Shown one piece after another: positions 17,805-28,244 of a stretch of DNA of 64,000 nucleotides. Under the pieces are notes generated by a model that was not told the origin of the DNA, searched no databases, and saw nothing but the letters and a program-made list of their open reading frames with translations. This DNA comes from Oxalobacteraceae bacterium CAVE-383. GTDB taxonomy: Bacteria; Pseudomonadota; Gammaproteobacteria; Burkholderiales; Burkholderiaceae_D. The DNA lies in assembly GCA_004134995.1 (NCBI GenBank), contig REGP01000004.1, forward strand, positions 186,001-250,000, in the 5' to 3' direction. The stretch's first letter is position 1. Every line of letters begins with the position of its first letter. Position numbers and translations under genes: made by a program.

Positions 17805-20333
17805 TCAGGTATGCGGCGGAATCGGCAGCGTCTGCTGGCCGGGCTGGTCCGTCGGATTCGTGTCCGTTGCCGTCTGCACCGGCGCCAGCGCGGACGGCGT
17901 GCCGATCAGCATGGTGGTCGGTTGCCGGGAGATCGAAATTTCCGCTTCGCCGAGGCGCTTCAGGATGTCGAACAGCAGATCGCTGCGTATGCCGTAGGCC
18001 AGCCGCGGCGACGACGCAAAACCGGTGGCGTTGAAGATCAGGTTATTGTTGTCGATGCCGTCCAGCTGCACATTCGGCGCCGGATCGTCGAGAATGCCCG
18101 GATTGGCCTGGAAGGCTTCCAGCAACAGTTTTCTCGCCTGTTCCGCATCGGTGCCCAGCGGCACCGGCAGCTTGATCTGCACCAGTCCCAACGGGTTGGT
18201 ATGCGTGACGTTGCGCACCGTCGACGTGATGAATTGCGAGTTCGGCACAATGACGGTGGAGCGGTCGCCCATCTGGATTTCCGTCGCGCGCACGTTGATG
18301 CGGCGGATATCGCCTTCGACTCCGCCCAGCGATACCCAGTCGCCGACCTTCACCGGCCGTTCGGCCAGCAAAATCAGACCCGAAACGAAATTCTGCACGA
18401 CCGCCTGCAAGCCGAAGCCGATACCGACCGACAGCGCGCTGGCGACCCAGGCGATCCGTTCCAGCCCGATGCCGAGCGCCGACAGCGCCAGGGCAACCGC
18501 CACCACGCCGCCGGCATAACCGAAAAGCGTTGAGGTCGAGGTCTGCATGCCCGGATCGAGGCTGGTGGTCGGCAGGAAGCGATCGACCAGCCAGCGTTTC
18601 AACACACGCAATCCCAGCAAGGCCAAACCGAGCACCAGCAGGGCCTGGAATACCGACCCCGGCTTGATGGCGATTTCGCCTATGGAAATGCCGTCGTGCA
18701 GTTGGTCGGCGCGATGCAGCAATTCGAGCGGCCCTTCGCCGAAGGGCGCAGCCAGCAGCATCAGCGCGACCAGCGCTATCAGCAGCCGGGCAACGCCGGA
18801 CAACAGGACTGCGGCCTGATCGCGGATCCGCGGCGGCGGCGCCTGCGCGTCGGACGATGCGTCGGCCCGCTGCGCCGCCGAACCGATCGCGGTGCATGCA
18901 TCGTCGATCAGCACCGCCAGCAGGTAGCTCGAACTCAGCACGATCAGCGTCCATGCGACCTGTTTGACCACAAAACTGCCAAATGCCACGTAGCCGGTCA
19001 GCAGGCTGAGCAGGCTCAGGGTCAGGATCAGCCATTGCACGATGATGATGCCGCGCAGCCACAGCTCATGGGCCGGTTTGCCGGGCACATAACCGGCCGG
19101 CTGCTCGCCCCGCGCTGCCTGTGCGCGCAGTTTGCGCCACAGGCGCGCGCCGCGCAGCAGCCAGAATGTAATGGTGACTCCCACCAGCAATGCGACGATG
19201 CAATTGATTGCCACCTCGGTGGCCAGGCCGACATTGATCAGCACCGCCAGCCGCGCGGCCAGGCCGGCGCCGACCAGGACCAGCGCCAGCGTGACAGGAA
19301 AGCCGCGCATGCGCCGCGCCAGCGGATCCGATAGCGGCAGCAGCCGCCACGAAGGACGGCCCGGCATCAGCAGCGCATGCCCCAGTCCGTCCACATAGCC
19401 GCCGAAGGCCACCAGTCCCAGCACGGCCAGCATGAAGGTATCGGTCTCGTCGGGCAGGCCGGCGGTCCAGCGCAGCCCGGTCAGCAATACCAGCACGATG
19501 GAAGCCGGGGTCGCCACCGACAGCAGCACCAGCGTGACGGCATGCAGCGAACGCCGCAGCCGGCCCGGCGGGACTTTGGTCGCGGTCAGATTGAACAGGA
19601 CGCGCCCGGCGTAGACGCGCAGTATCAGCAGGCCAAGCGCAGCCAGCACGATAACGGCCCATACCGGCGCCGGAGTGGCCCCGGCAGTGGCGCGCAACTG
19701 GCCGCTCAGGGCGCGCAGCCGGGCGATGTCCTCCGGAACGTCGCCACGCAGTTCGTTCCAGAAGGCCGGCGCCAGGATGGAAGGCGTGCGTTGGCCCATG
19801 CTGGCCTGGAAGCGGTCGCGCCGCAGAACGGATATCTGGGCTGCAAGCTGCTTGGCTTCCACCGACAACAGATTGGCGAGTTTGATCTGGTCGTCGAGAT
19901 CGCCATGCATCTTGGTGATCTGGGCGCGCTGGGTGATGATGTCGCGCGCTTCCGGCGCGCCCGCCGGCGGCGTGCCAAGTTCTGCCTGGCGCGCCTTCAC
20001 CCGCGCCAGCGCCGGCGCCAGCGCGGTCGCGGCATCGTCGGCCTTGCCCGCATCCGCCAGCGCGCGGTCGCGCATGGCCACCAAATCGGCATCGGCCGGT
20101 TTGCCGGGCAGGGCGGCCTGGATGGCGGCAAGGTCCTGGCGCACGCCATCCAGGGTTTCGGCCAATGCGGCGGGGGTGGCCAGCGCGGCGTCCGCCGCAT
20201 GCGCCGGCGCGCTCGTGCCGGCCAGGACGGCCAGCAGCGCGAGGATGGCGATGGCAAATGCCGCGCCGGCGCGGGGCAGTCGGGAAAAGCAGCGATGGAG
20301 GAAACGGGAAGGCGTCGGCTCGGGCGATTTCAT
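17805..20333 (-). CDS. DUF3772 / MscS-type mechanosensitive ion channel family protein
   Basis: 842-residue multi-domain membrane protein. Signal peptide (residues ~20-47, ending APAHA), a periplasmic alpha-helical region (50-225, DUF3772-like), roughly ten hydrophobic segments (230-640), then the MscS core: the pore helix VASALSVGIGFGLQAVVQNFVSGLILLAERP, the beta domain KVGDWVSLGGVEGDIRRINVRATEI and VIVPNSQFITS. Expected role is relief of hypoosmotic stress from the inner membrane. The start ATG 20333 has a weak ribosome site. C-terminal tail is Thr/Pro-rich and unconserved. Confidence 0.88.
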   Translation of the reverse strand: MKSPEPTPSRFLHRCFSRLPRAGAAFAIAILALLAVLAGTSAPAHAADAALATPAALAETLDGVRQDLAAIQAALPGKPADADLVAMRDRALADAGKADDAATALAPALARVKARQAELGTPPAGAPEARDIITQRAQITKMHGDLDDQIKLANLLSVEAKQLAAQISVLRRDRFQASMGQRTPSILAPAFWNELRGDVPEDIARLRALSGQLRATAGATPAPVWAVIVLAALGLLILRVYAGRVLFNLTATKVPPGRLRRSLHAVTLVLLSVATPASIVLVLLTGLRWTAGLPDETDTFMLAVLGLVAFGGYVDGLGHALLMPGRPSWRLLPLSDPLARRMRGFPVTLALVLVGAGLAARLAVLINVGLATEVAINCIVALLVGVTITFWLLRGARLWRKLRAQAARGEQPAGYVPGKPAHELWLRGIIIVQWLILTLSLLSLLTGYVAFGSFVVKQVAWTLIVLSSSYLLAVLIDDACTAIGSAAQRADASSDAQAPPPRIRDQAAVLLSGVARLLIALVALMLLAAPFGEGPLELLHRADQLHDGISIGEIAIKPGSVFQALLVLGLALLGLRVLKRWLVDRFLPTTSLDPGMQTSTSTLFGYAGGVVAVALALSALGIGLERIAWVASALSVGIGFGLQAVVQNFVSGLILLAERPVKVGDWVSLGGVEGDIRRINVRATEIQMGDRSTVIVPNSQFITSTVRNVTHTNPLGLVQIKLPVPLGTDAEQARKLLLEAFQANPGILDDPAPNVQLDGIDNNNLIFNATGFASSPRLAYGIRSDLLFDILKRLGEAEISISRQPTTMLIGTPSALAPVQTATDTNPTDQPGQQTLPIPPHT

Positions 20334-20495
20334 CAGTCGATTCTGTTATGGATTGCGGGCAAAGAGAGTATAGAGCCTCCCGGCGCTTTCCTGTAGGACC
20401 GAAGAACCGATCGGAAAGCGGGCAGTCCAATCGAAAACGCCAAAACGCACCCGATGCAGGACGGATCCACGATACACGTATTCACGGAGAAGCAA

Positions 20496-20714
20496 ATGAC
20501 CGATCGCATTCTACAGAGCGGCACCCATATCGCCCGCATCACCGCCGTGCAAATGCCGGATGACACTTATGAAGCGCAGGTGTTCGTGCGGCTGGTGCGC
20601 GAGCCGGAAATTGCCGAAACCTATATTCCGGCGGGTATCTTTCCCACCCTGGACGAAGCCATGCAAGGGGCGCAATCGCGCGCGCAAAGAGCGCTGGATG
20701 AAAAGGAATTCTAG
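20496..20714 (+). CDS. Small protein of unknown function
   Basis: 72 residues (MTDRILQSGTHIARITAVQMPDD...). Not assigned to a family here. Soluble, mixed charge, ending in an amphipathic helix-like stretch (LDEAMQGAQSRAQRALDEKEF). ATG 20496 is preceded by GGAGA at a good distance, which favours it over the ATG at 20454. Divergent from the mechanosensitive channel gene. Confidence 0.65.
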   Translation: MTDRILQSGTHIARITAVQMPDDTYEAQVFVRLVREPEIAETYIPAGIFPTLDEAMQGAQSRAQRALDEKEF

Positions 20715-20755
20715 CGAAAGGAAAACGGCCTGGCGGCCGTGTGCAGCGCTTTGCG

Positions 20756-21133
20756 TCAGTCGTTTTCGATTTCGTCGATGTCCAGGTTCAGGTCACGGAT
20801 TTGTTCCTCCTCGCTGAGCGCCGGATCGTCTTCATCGGTATCTGCCGGAATATCGGGGTCGATTTCGTCGTTCTCGGCAAAGTCGTCGCCGACGTCGGTG
20901 GATTCGATATCGTCGTCATCGATGTCGGCGTTGAGGCGGCTGTTCTCCGGATCCACCGAAGCCCGTTCGCCGGTGCCCTGCGAATCGGTGTCCTCGCCGA
21001 ACGCATGCAGGCCGCTCAGATCGCTGCCGCTGTCCGAACTGTCGCCATAGCCGAGGGCTTCGTTATCGTGTCCGAGGCCCAGGCGGCGGTCGCTGCCTCT
21101 GATCAGATCAGGGTCCAATGTGCTGGTTACCAT
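20756..21133 (-). CDS. Highly acidic protein of unknown function
   Basis: 125 residues, strikingly rich in Asp and Glu from residue ~70 (e.g. DIDDDDIESTDVGDDFAEND), with Ser/Gly-rich spacers and essentially no hydrophobic core; probably intrinsically disordered. A strong AAGGAGA site stands 6 bases before ATG 21133, so it is likely translated. The opposite-strand frame is considered a shadow. No function assigned. Confidence 0.65.
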   Translation of the reverse strand: MVTSTLDPDLIRGSDRRLGLGHDNEALGYGDSSDSGSDLSGLHAFGEDTDSQGTGERASVDPENSRLNADIDDDDIESTDVGDDFAENDEIDPDIPADTDEDDPALSEEEQIRDLNLDIDEIEND

Positions 21134-21288
21134 GAGATTCTCCTTCGCCGTTAGGTAAGCACAAGCGTAGTGGCTGGACAGGGATCAAACAGTAGGACGT
21201 CCGCTTATTCTGTTGTAAGAAGATTGATAGCCCTTACAATATGCAGCGCGGCATTACCGCTTCAAAACAAAAAACAGGGGGTTTTTCC

Positions 21289-22581
21289 ATGGCATATTTT
21301 CCCAAGTGGCGTCTGCGCAGCGCATCTCTCGCGGGCGAAGCGCAAGTAGTGGCGGCCGACGAGCGCCTGCCTGCACCGCAGACCGTGGCAATGGGCGTCC
21401 AGCACGTGGTCGCCATGTTCGGCGCGACGGTATTGGCGCCGCTGCTGATGGGTTTCGACCCGAATCTGGCGATTTTCATGTCCGGCATCGGCACTTTGCT
21501 GTTTTTCGTGCTGGTCGGCGGCCGCGTGCCCAGTTATCTGGGTTCCAGCTTTGCCTTCATCGGCCTGGTGATTGCCGTGACCGGCTACAGCGGACAAGGC
21601 CACAACGCCAATCTCGGCGTGGCGCTGGGCGGCATTATTGCCTGCGGCGCGGTGTCGGCGCTGATCGGCGTGATTGTCATGGCGGCCGGAACCGCCTGGA
21701 TAGAGCGCCTGATGCCGCCGGTCGTCACCGGCGCGGTGGTGGCGGTGATCGGACTGAATCTGGCGCCGATTGCGGTCAAGGGCGTCACCGCGAACAATTT
21801 CGACGCCTGGATGGCGCTGTGCACGGTATTGTGCGTGGGCCTGGTCGCGGTGTATGCGCGCGGCATGCTGCAGCGGCTGCTGATCCTGGTCGGGCTGGCG
21901 CTGGCCTACCTCATCTATGCGTTGCTGACCAACGGCGCGGGCCTCGGCAAAGCCATCGATTTCAGCATTATCGCCAACGCCGCATGGTTCGGCGTGCCGG
22001 CGTTCGCCAGCCCGGTATTCAAACCGGAGGCGATGACGCTGCTGGCGCCGGTGGCGATTATCCTGATTGCCGAAAATCTCGGCCATATCAAGGCGGTCAG
22101 CGCGATGACCGGGCAGAATCTGGACCCCTATATGGGACGCGCCTTTGTCGGCGACGGCCTGGCAACCATCGTTTCCGGCATTTTCGGCGGCACCGGCCTG
22201 ACCACCTATGCCGAAAATATCGGCGTCATGGCGGTCACCAAGATTTATTCGACGCTGGTATTCGTGGTCGCCGCCCTGATTGCGATCGTCCTGGGGTTTT
22301 CGCCCAAATTTGGTGCGGTGATCCAGACCATTCCAGGCGCCGTGCTGGGTGGCGTATCCATCGTCGTGTTCGGTCTGATCGCGGTATCGGGCGCCCGCAT
22401 CTGGGTTCAGAACAAGGTCGACTTTTCGAACAACCGGAATCTGATCGTGGCTGCCGTCACGCTGGTGCTGGGCGCCGGCGACTTTACCTTGAAACTGGGC
22501 GGTTTTGCGCTGGGCGGCATCGGCACCGCGACTTTCGGCGCAATCATCCTGCATGCCATATTACGGCCGGCGAAGTCATGA
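21289..22581 (+). CDS. NCS2 family uracil/xanthine permease (RutG/UraA-like)
   Basis: 430-residue inner-membrane nucleobase transporter. Starts at ATG 21289 with AGGGGG upstream; an ATG at 21241 adds 16 unsupported residues. Features: QTVAMGVQHVVAMFGATVLAPLLMG (first helix, nucleobase transporters), the half-helix PSYLGSSFAFI, the substrate-binding ENLGHIKAVSAMTGQNL region with Glu, and GGTGLTTYAENIGVMAVTKI, closest in style to RutG/uracil permeases. Around 12-14 hydrophobic segments. Probably uracil:proton symport; substrate not provable from sequence alone. Confidence 0.88.
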   Translation: MAYFPKWRLRSASLAGEAQVVAADERLPAPQTVAMGVQHVVAMFGATVLAPLLMGFDPNLAIFMSGIGTLLFFVLVGGRVPSYLGSSFAFIGLVIAVTGYSGQGHNANLGVALGGIIACGAVSALIGVIVMAAGTAWIERLMPPVVTGAVVAVIGLNLAPIAVKGVTANNFDAWMALCTVLCVGLVAVYARGMLQRLLILVGLALAYLIYALLTNGAGLGKAIDFSIIANAAWFGVPAFASPVFKPEAMTLLAPVAIILIAENLGHIKAVSAMTGQNLDPYMGRAFVGDGLATIVSGIFGGTGLTTYAENIGVMAVTKIYSTLVFVVAALIAIVLGFSPKFGAVIQTIPGAVLGGVSIVVFGLIAVSGARIWVQNKVDFSNNRNLIVAAVTLVLGAGDFTLKLGGFALGGIGTATFGAIILHAILRPAKS

Positions 22582-22670
22582 ATTTGCAACACTGGAAGTT
22601 TATTCTTCCTTCAGCGGCCTCCGAGGCCGTCTATCATTCCGATCAATTCAACTAACGCACAGGCTCAGCA

Positions 22671-23702
22671 ATGTCCGAAGAAGTCGCATTGTCCCCGGCG
22701 CTGTCAGGTATTCTCGCTTCGGCTTATGAGCCGGGCGGGCTGATTTGCGCTTATCGTTTCGATAACGGGGTCCCGAGCGCGATGCGCTGGCGCGATGTGC
22801 AGCACGCCGATCTGGAAGTCGCGGCGCCGTCGTTTTCCTGGCTGCACGCCAAATCGGTGGACGGCAAGATCCGCCACTGGCTGGAGACGGAAGAGGCGAT
22901 CCCGGAGCACATCCGCGAATTCCTGTTGAGCAGCGACATCACGCCCTGCCTCAACGCCACCGAGAATGGGGTGTACGGCACGCTGGCCGATATCAAGATG
23001 GAAATCAGCGATACCGGCACCGAAAAGGGCGCGCTGCATTTTTTTCTCGACAGCCGGCGTTTGCTGACCTTGCGCAATCAGGCCCTGTGTTCCACCAATC
23101 TGCTGCGCCAGGAAGTCGCCGCGGGCGAAACCTTTGCCAATACCACGGAACTGTTCGCCGGACTGTTGCGTTGCCTCGGCGACGGTTTTACCGACCGCAT
23201 TGAAATCCTGAATGACGAAGTCGACGACATCGAGGAGTCGGTGCTGTCCGATCGCCGCAGCGAGGACCGCGCGGCGCTGAGCGCGATCCGCCGCCAACTG
23301 GCCGAGCTGCGCCGCCATATCAATCCCGAACGCCGGCTGCTGCAGCAATTCAACCGGCTGCGTCCGGCCTGGATCACGCCCGCGGCGCAGGAGCAATTGA
23401 CGCAATCGATGGATGCATTCAACGAGTTGCATCTGACGCTGGAAGCCTTGTACGAGCGCGCCAAGTTGCTGCAGGAAGAGATCGCATCGCAAATGTCGGA
23501 GCAGATGAACCGCAATTTGATGGCCTTGTCGATCCTGACCGCATTGCTGATGCCGGCCACGCTGGTGTCGGGAATTTTCGGGATGAACGTGGCCGGCCTG
23601 CCCGGCTTGCACGACGAATATTCGTTCCTGGTCGTGATGGGCGTGATGCTGGTCATGGGCCTGGCGACCGTCGGCCTGCTGAAGTGGATAAAGATCTGGT
23701 AA
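22671..23702 (+). CDS. zntB: Zinc transporter ZntB-like (CorA family)
   Basis: 343-residue CorA/MIT-family divalent cation transporter. A long soluble N-terminal domain with coiled helices (EILNDEVDDIEESVLSDRR and beyond), two C-terminal transmembrane helices, and between them the GMN signature (IFGMNVAGLPGL). In ZntB proteins this mediates zinc transport. The normal short C-terminal tail WIKIW closes the gene. No partner genes nearby. Confidence 0.88.
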   Translation: MSEEVALSPALSGILASAYEPGGLICAYRFDNGVPSAMRWRDVQHADLEVAAPSFSWLHAKSVDGKIRHWLETEEAIPEHIREFLLSSDITPCLNATENGVYGTLADIKMEISDTGTEKGALHFFLDSRRLLTLRNQALCSTNLLRQEVAAGETFANTTELFAGLLRCLGDGFTDRIEILNDEVDDIEESVLSDRRSEDRAALSAIRRQLAELRRHINPERRLLQQFNRLRPAWITPAAQEQLTQSMDAFNELHLTLEALYERAKLLQEEIASQMSEQMNRNLMALSILTALLMPATLVSGIFGMNVAGLPGLHDEYSFLVVMGVMLVMGLATVGLLKWIKIW

Positions 23703-23725
23703 AGAAGATAAGCACCCGCGCCGGA

Positions 23726-24115
23726 CTATAGATTCTGCGCCATGTCTTCCAGGGCGATTTCGATCGCCTTGGTGCTGATGGCAATTTCCCACAACGACAG
23801 GATCAGCGACAGCACCAGCAGGAAAATGCTGGCGCCGAATACCAGTTGCCCGGACAGGATCATGTCGACGAAGACCAGGAACATGGCGATCGCGCACAGG
23901 ATGAAACTGCTCACGCCCAGCATCTGCATATTGCGGATCAGCGTGATGCGCCGGCGCAGGTTCTGCATCTGGCGGATGATGATGTCGTGCCGATGCTCCT
24001 TGGCCTGTCCCTGCAGATGGCGTATCAGGCTGGCCAGCACCATGAAGCGGTTGGTGTAGGCCAGCAGCAGCAGCGAAATGGCGGGAAACAGCAGGGCGGG
24101 GGTGGTCAGATTCAT
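23726..24115 (-). CDS. DUF2721 family membrane protein
   Basis: 129 residues with three hydrophobic segments (about 7-30, 60-85, 90-115) separated by a basic, Gln/Arg-rich cytoplasmic loop (HRHDIIIRQMQNLRRRITLIRNM). LLFPAISLLLLAYTNRF is typical of DUF2721. Function unknown. ATG 24115 is preferred on family N-termini; an ATG at 24124 would add three residues. Convergent with zntB, 23 bp apart. Confidence 0.8.
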   Translation of the reverse strand: MNLTTPALLFPAISLLLLAYTNRFMVLASLIRHLQGQAKEHRHDIIIRQMQNLRRRITLIRNMQMLGVSSFILCAIAMFLVFVDMILSGQLVFGASIFLLVLSLILSLWEIAISTKAIEIALEDMAQNL

Positions 24116-24218
24116 CGCTGGCATTCTAATTCAATCGGCCGAGGCGGCCGGATAACTCAAACACAGCAAAGAGCGTGCCAGATTTCGCGAGAAATCCGGC
24201 ACGCGGCATGATGCCATA

Positions 24219-25763
24219 TCAGTCGGCGACGGCCACCGGTTCGGTGGTATCGCGCAATTTCAGTTCCGGCATGCAAAGCAGCAGCAGCGGCGAAATCAGC
24301 GACACTGCCGCGGTCAGCAGGGTCACCTGGCGGAAGGCGCCGTCGGCCGCGAGGCGCAGCGCCGCGCCGTTGGCGTCGGCACTGGCGGAGATGACCGCGC
24401 GGAATATCTGCATCATGGCGTCGCCGCCGTCCGGTGCATTGCCCACATGGAAATCGCCCAGCGCATTGCGCAGCAGGGCGATCGTCACGGCGGTCATGAC
24501 CGCGACGCCGATCGCGCCGCCCAGCAGGCGCGAGAACGACGTCAGCGCGGTCGCGATGCCGACCTGCGAGCGCTGCACGGCATTCTGCGTGGCGACCAGG
24601 GCCGTCGGGAATTGCGTGCCCAGGCCGAGGCCCATGACCGCCATGATCAAGGTCATCAGCAGATCGTGCTGCGGCGAAATCAGCACCAGCACGAAGCCGG
24701 CCGCCGACGCCACCAGGGAGCCGGTCAGCATCACCTTCTTGTAATGGCCGTGGCGGCCCATCAGGCGGCCGGCGGTCCAGGCGCCGATCGGCGTGGTCAG
24801 CGTCAGGGGCAGCAGGCGCAGCGCCGATAATTCCGGCGACAATCCCGCCATTTGAAGACGCAGCGGCAGCAGCACCGATACCGAGATCAGGATGAAGAAG
24901 CCCATGAACAGCGCGCTGCAGCAGATCGCCACGGTCGGAATGCGCAGCATCGGCAACGGAATGATCGGCGCGGCGGTGCGGCCTTCGTGCCAGAAGAAGA
25001 CGGCCATCACCAGCAGGCCGCCGGCCAGCAGCGCCGCGTTCAGCGATTCGAATACCGGCACGCCCTGGCCGATGCGGGTGATTGCCATGAGCACGCCGGT
25101 CAGGCCGGCTGCCAGCAGCACGGCGCCGACATAGTCGATCACGCGGCGCGTATCGCGCGGCGGCAGCGGCAGCAGGCGCAGCGAGCTGCGCACCATCATC
25201 AGCGCGATGACGCCGACCGGCAGGTTGATCCAGAAAATCCAGTGCCACGACAGATAATGGGTCAGGTAGCCGCCGACGATGGGGCCGGTCATGCTGGCGG
25301 CGACCCAGACGCTGCTGAAATAGCCCTGGATGCGGCCGCGTTCGCGCGGCGCGACGACGTCCGATACGGCGGCCTGCGCAATCGACAGCAGCCCGCCGCC
25401 GCCAATGCCTTGCAGCACCCGCATCAGGACCAGTTGCGGCATGCTTTGCGACAGCGCGCAGCCGGCCGAGGCAATAACGAAGATCGCGACCGAGCAGGTC
25501 AGCATCGTGCGCCGGCCATACATGTCGCTGAGCTTGCCGTAGATCGGCGTGACCACGGTGGACGCCACCAGATAAGCCGATACCACCCACGCCATCAGCG
25601 TGAAGCCGTTCAACTCGGAAGCGATCACCGGTAATGCCACCGCGGTGATGGATTGCTCCAGCGCGCCCAGCAGCACCACCAGCATCATGGCGGCCAGCAA
25701 AGGCTTTATGGGAACGGCGGGTGCGGTAGCAGCAGTAGCGGTAGCGGTTGATGGATTAGGCAT
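24219..25763 (-). CDS. MFS multidrug exporter, DHA2 (EmrB/QacA) family
   Basis: 514-residue drug:H+ antiporter with about 14 transmembrane segments. Motif D1-like LGALEQSITAVALPVIASEL in helix 1, motif A GKLSDMYGRR between helices 2 and 3, motif C-type GPIVGGYLTHYLSWHWIFWINLPVG in helix 5. N-terminus is Ala/Thr-rich and unconserved. It follows the DUF1993 gene by 30 bp on the same strand. Substrate unknown; no adjacent membrane fusion protein. Confidence 0.9.
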   Translation of the reverse strand: MPNPSTATATAATAPAVPIKPLLAAMMLVVLLGALEQSITAVALPVIASELNGFTLMAWVVSAYLVASTVVTPIYGKLSDMYGRRTMLTCSVAIFVIASAGCALSQSMPQLVLMRVLQGIGGGGLLSIAQAAVSDVVAPRERGRIQGYFSSVWVAASMTGPIVGGYLTHYLSWHWIFWINLPVGVIALMMVRSSLRLLPLPPRDTRRVIDYVGAVLLAAGLTGVLMAITRIGQGVPVFESLNAALLAGGLLVMAVFFWHEGRTAAPIIPLPMLRIPTVAICCSALFMGFFILISVSVLLPLRLQMAGLSPELSALRLLPLTLTTPIGAWTAGRLMGRHGHYKKVMLTGSLVASAAGFVLVLISPQHDLLMTLIMAVMGLGLGTQFPTALVATQNAVQRSQVGIATALTSFSRLLGGAIGVAVMTAVTIALLRNALGDFHVGNAPDGGDAMMQIFRAVISASADANGAALRLAADGAFRQVTLLTAAVSLISPLLLLCMPELKLRDTTEPVAVAD

Positions 25764-25793
25764 CGATCGGCTCGGTTCGGATCAAATGCGCAA

Positions 25794-26303
25794 TCAATAT
25801 CCGCCCATGTAATCGCGTTTGCCGATTTCGACGCCGTTGTGGCGCAGGATGGCGTAAGCCGTCGTGACGTGAAAGAAGAATTGCGGCAGGTTGTAGTTGC
25901 GCAGATAGGCGCTGCCGTTCAGCTTGCGCTCTTTCGGCGTGCCGGGGCGCAGCACGATTTCGCGGTCGTCGGCGCCTTCGAACTGCTTGGGATCGAGCGT
26001 GTCGATGAACGCCAATACCGTGGTGAGCAGTTCCTGCAGCTCCTTGAAGGTTTTTTCGGTGTCCGGATAGGACGGCATCGGCGTGCCGCTCAGGCGCGCG
26101 GCGGCGCCTTTGGCGAAATCGACGGCGATCTGCACCTGGCGCACCAGCGGGAACATGTCGGGATACAGGCGCGCTTGCAGATAGGCGTCGTGATCGATAT
26201 TTTTTTCGGTCGCGTGCGCTTCGGCCTTGCGCAGCACTTCCGCCAGGGCGTTCAGCATTTGCTTGTAGACGGGAATTGACGAGGTGTAGATGGAGACGGT
26301 CAT
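25794..26303 (-). CDS. DUF1993 family protein
   Basis: 169 residues, starting MTVSIYTSSIPVYKQMLNALAEVLRKAEAHA, typical of DUF1993, a DinB-like four-helix-bundle family. DMFPLVRQVQIAVDFAK and FFFHVTTAYAILRHNGVEIGKRDYMG are the conserved parts, with His residues that could bind metal. Function unknown. Lies 33 bp downstream of glnS on the same strand. Confidence 0.85.
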   Translation of the reverse strand: MTVSIYTSSIPVYKQMLNALAEVLRKAEAHATEKNIDHDAYLQARLYPDMFPLVRQVQIAVDFAKGAAARLSGTPMPSYPDTEKTFKELQELLTTVLAFIDTLDPKQFEGADDREIVLRPGTPKERKLNGSAYLRNYNLPQFFFHVTTAYAILRHNGVEIGKRDYMGGY

Positions 26304-26336
26304 GATGTGTGCTTTCAGTTGATCGATAAATGGAAA

Positions 26337-28106
26337 TTACTTGACCCAGGAATCCTTGAGGGTCACGGCGCGGTTGAAGACCGGCTTGCCTGGCGTCGAA
26401 TCGATGCGGTCGGCGACGAAATAGCCGTGCCGTTCGAATTGAAAGCGCTGGTCCGGCAAGGCCGCCGCCAGCCCCGGCTCCAGATAGGCCTGTATGACTT
26501 CCTTCGAGGCCGGATTCAAGGCCAGCTTGAAATCCTTGCCGCCGGCGTCCGGATGCGGGTCGCTGAACAGGCGGTCGTACAGCCGCACTTCGGCCTGCAG
26601 CGCATGCGGCGCGCTGATCCAGTGGATGTTGCCCTTGACCTTGTAGGTCGCGGAGCCTTCGGTGCCGCTCTTGCTGTCCTCGAAATAATTGCAATGCACC
26701 GCGGTGACATTGCCGTCGGCATCCTTGTCGTAGCCGGTGCATTCGATCACGTAGCCGTAGCGCAGGCGCACGCGGTTGCCGGGCGCGTCGCCGATCGGCG
26801 GGAACAGGCGGAAATAGCCCTTGACCGGCGTTTCCATGAAATCTTCCTGTTCGATCCACAGCGTTTTCGAGATCGGAAAATGGCGCAGGCTTTCGTTGTG
26901 CTGCGGATGCGACGGCGGATATACCGGCGCGGTGCAGTCCACTTCGAGGCCTTCGGGGAAATTGTCGATGATCAGCTTGAGCGGGCGCAGCACGGCGGCC
27001 GCGCGCGGCGCCTTGGCGTCGAGATCGTCGCGCAGCGAGCCTTCCAGCGTGGACATGTCGATCCAGCTGTCGGATTTGGCCACGCCGATGCGTTCGCAAA
27101 ACAGTTGAATCGATTCCGGCGTATAGCCGCGGCGGCGGATGCCGACGATGGTCGGCATGCGCGGGTCGTCCCAGCCGTCGACGATGTTTTCTTCCACCAG
27201 TTGCAGCAGCTTGCGCTTGCTGGTGATTGCATAGGTCAGGTTCAGGCGCGCGAATTCATACTGATGCGGCACCGGCTTGCTGAAGAAGCCGCCTTCGCTC
27301 AGTCGTTCCAGGATCCAGTCGTAGAACGGGCGATGGTCCTGGAATTCCAGCGTGCAGATCGAATGGGTGATGTTTTCCAGCGCGTCCGAAATCGGATGCG
27401 TGTAGTCGTACATCGGATAAATGCACCAGGCGTCGCCGGTACGGTGATGATGCGCATGGCGGATGCGGTAAATGGCCGGATCGCGCATGTTGATGTTGGG
27501 CGAGGCCATATCGATCCTGGCGCGCAGGATGTGTTCGCCGTCCTTGAATTGGCCGGCCTTCATGCGCCGGAACAGATCCAGCGATTCGGCCGCGGGGCGT
27601 TCGCGGAACGGCGAATTGCGGCCCGGTTCGGTCAGGTTGCCGCGGTTGATGCGCATTTCTTCGGCACTCTGGCTGTCGACGTAGGCGTGGCCGGCCTGGA
27701 TCAGGTATTCGGCCATCAGATACAGCTGGTCGAAATAATTGCTGGCGAAATACAGATGTTCGCGCCCGCCTTCATGCCAGTCGAACCCCAGCCATTTGAC
27801 GCTGTCGATGATGGTGTCGACGTATTCCTGGTCTTCCTTGGCGGGATTGGTATCGTCGAAACGCAGGTTGCAGCGTCCGGCGTAATCGCGCGCCAGGCCG
27901 AAATTGAGGCAGATCGATTTGGCGTGGCCGATGTGCAGATAGCCGTTCGGTTCAGGCGGAAAACGGGTGACCACCTGCGGCAGCGCATGACCCTGCTTGT
28001 CCTGTCGGCCGGCATAGGCGCCGCTGGCAAGATCGTGTTCGACGATGCCGCGCAGGAAATTCGAGGTTGCGGGAGGGGTAGGACCGTTTTTTTGTTCTTT
28101 GCTCAT
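26337..28106 (-). CDS. glnS: Glutaminyl-tRNA synthetase
   Basis: 589-residue class I aminoacyl-tRNA synthetase charging tRNA-Gln. HIGH motif in [23 protein letters not shown]-type motif as [24 protein letters not shown] and the C-terminal anticodon-binding beta barrels ([19 protein letters not shown]). Slightly longer than the E. coli enzyme. Probable promoter lies in the 138-bp gap shared with divergent coq7. Confidence 0.97.
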   Translation of the reverse strand: MSKEQKNGPTPPATSNFLRGIVEHDLASGAYAGRQDKQGHALPQVVTRFPPEPNGYLHIGHAKSICLNFGLARDYAGRCNLRFDDTNPAKEDQEYVDTIIDSVKWLGFDWHEGGREHLYFASNYFDQLYLMAEYLIQAGHAYVDSQSAEEMRINRGNLTEPGRNSPFRERPAAESLDLFRRMKAGQFKDGEHILRARIDMASPNINMRDPAIYRIRHAHHHRTGDAWCIYPMYDYTHPISDALENITHSICTLEFQDHRPFYDWILERLSEGGFFSKPVPHQYEFARLNLTYAITSKRKLLQLVEENIVDGWDDPRMPTIVGIRRRGYTPESIQLFCERIGVAKSDSWIDMSTLEGSLRDDLDAKAPRAAAVLRPLKLIIDNFPEGLEVDCTAPVYPPSHPQHNESLRHFPISKTLWIEQEDFMETPVKGYFRLFPPIGDAPGNRVRLRYGYVIECTGYDKDADGNVTAVHCNYFEDSKSGTEGSATYKVKGNIHWISAPHALQAEVRLYDRLFSDPHPDAGGKDFKLALNPASKEVIQAYLEPGLAAALPDQRFQFERHGYFVADRIDSTPGKPVFNRAVTLKDSWVK

Positions 28107-28244
28107 GTAGGCTGATCGACAGGACGATGTGATGTATGGCCTGCATTTTACCGTACAGCCACGATCGGTGGCGGCGCAAGCGCATTACAAGTGCGTAAGC
28201 ATTTATACTGCAAGGCAATTTACTCTTTTCGACAGGCGCGCATC

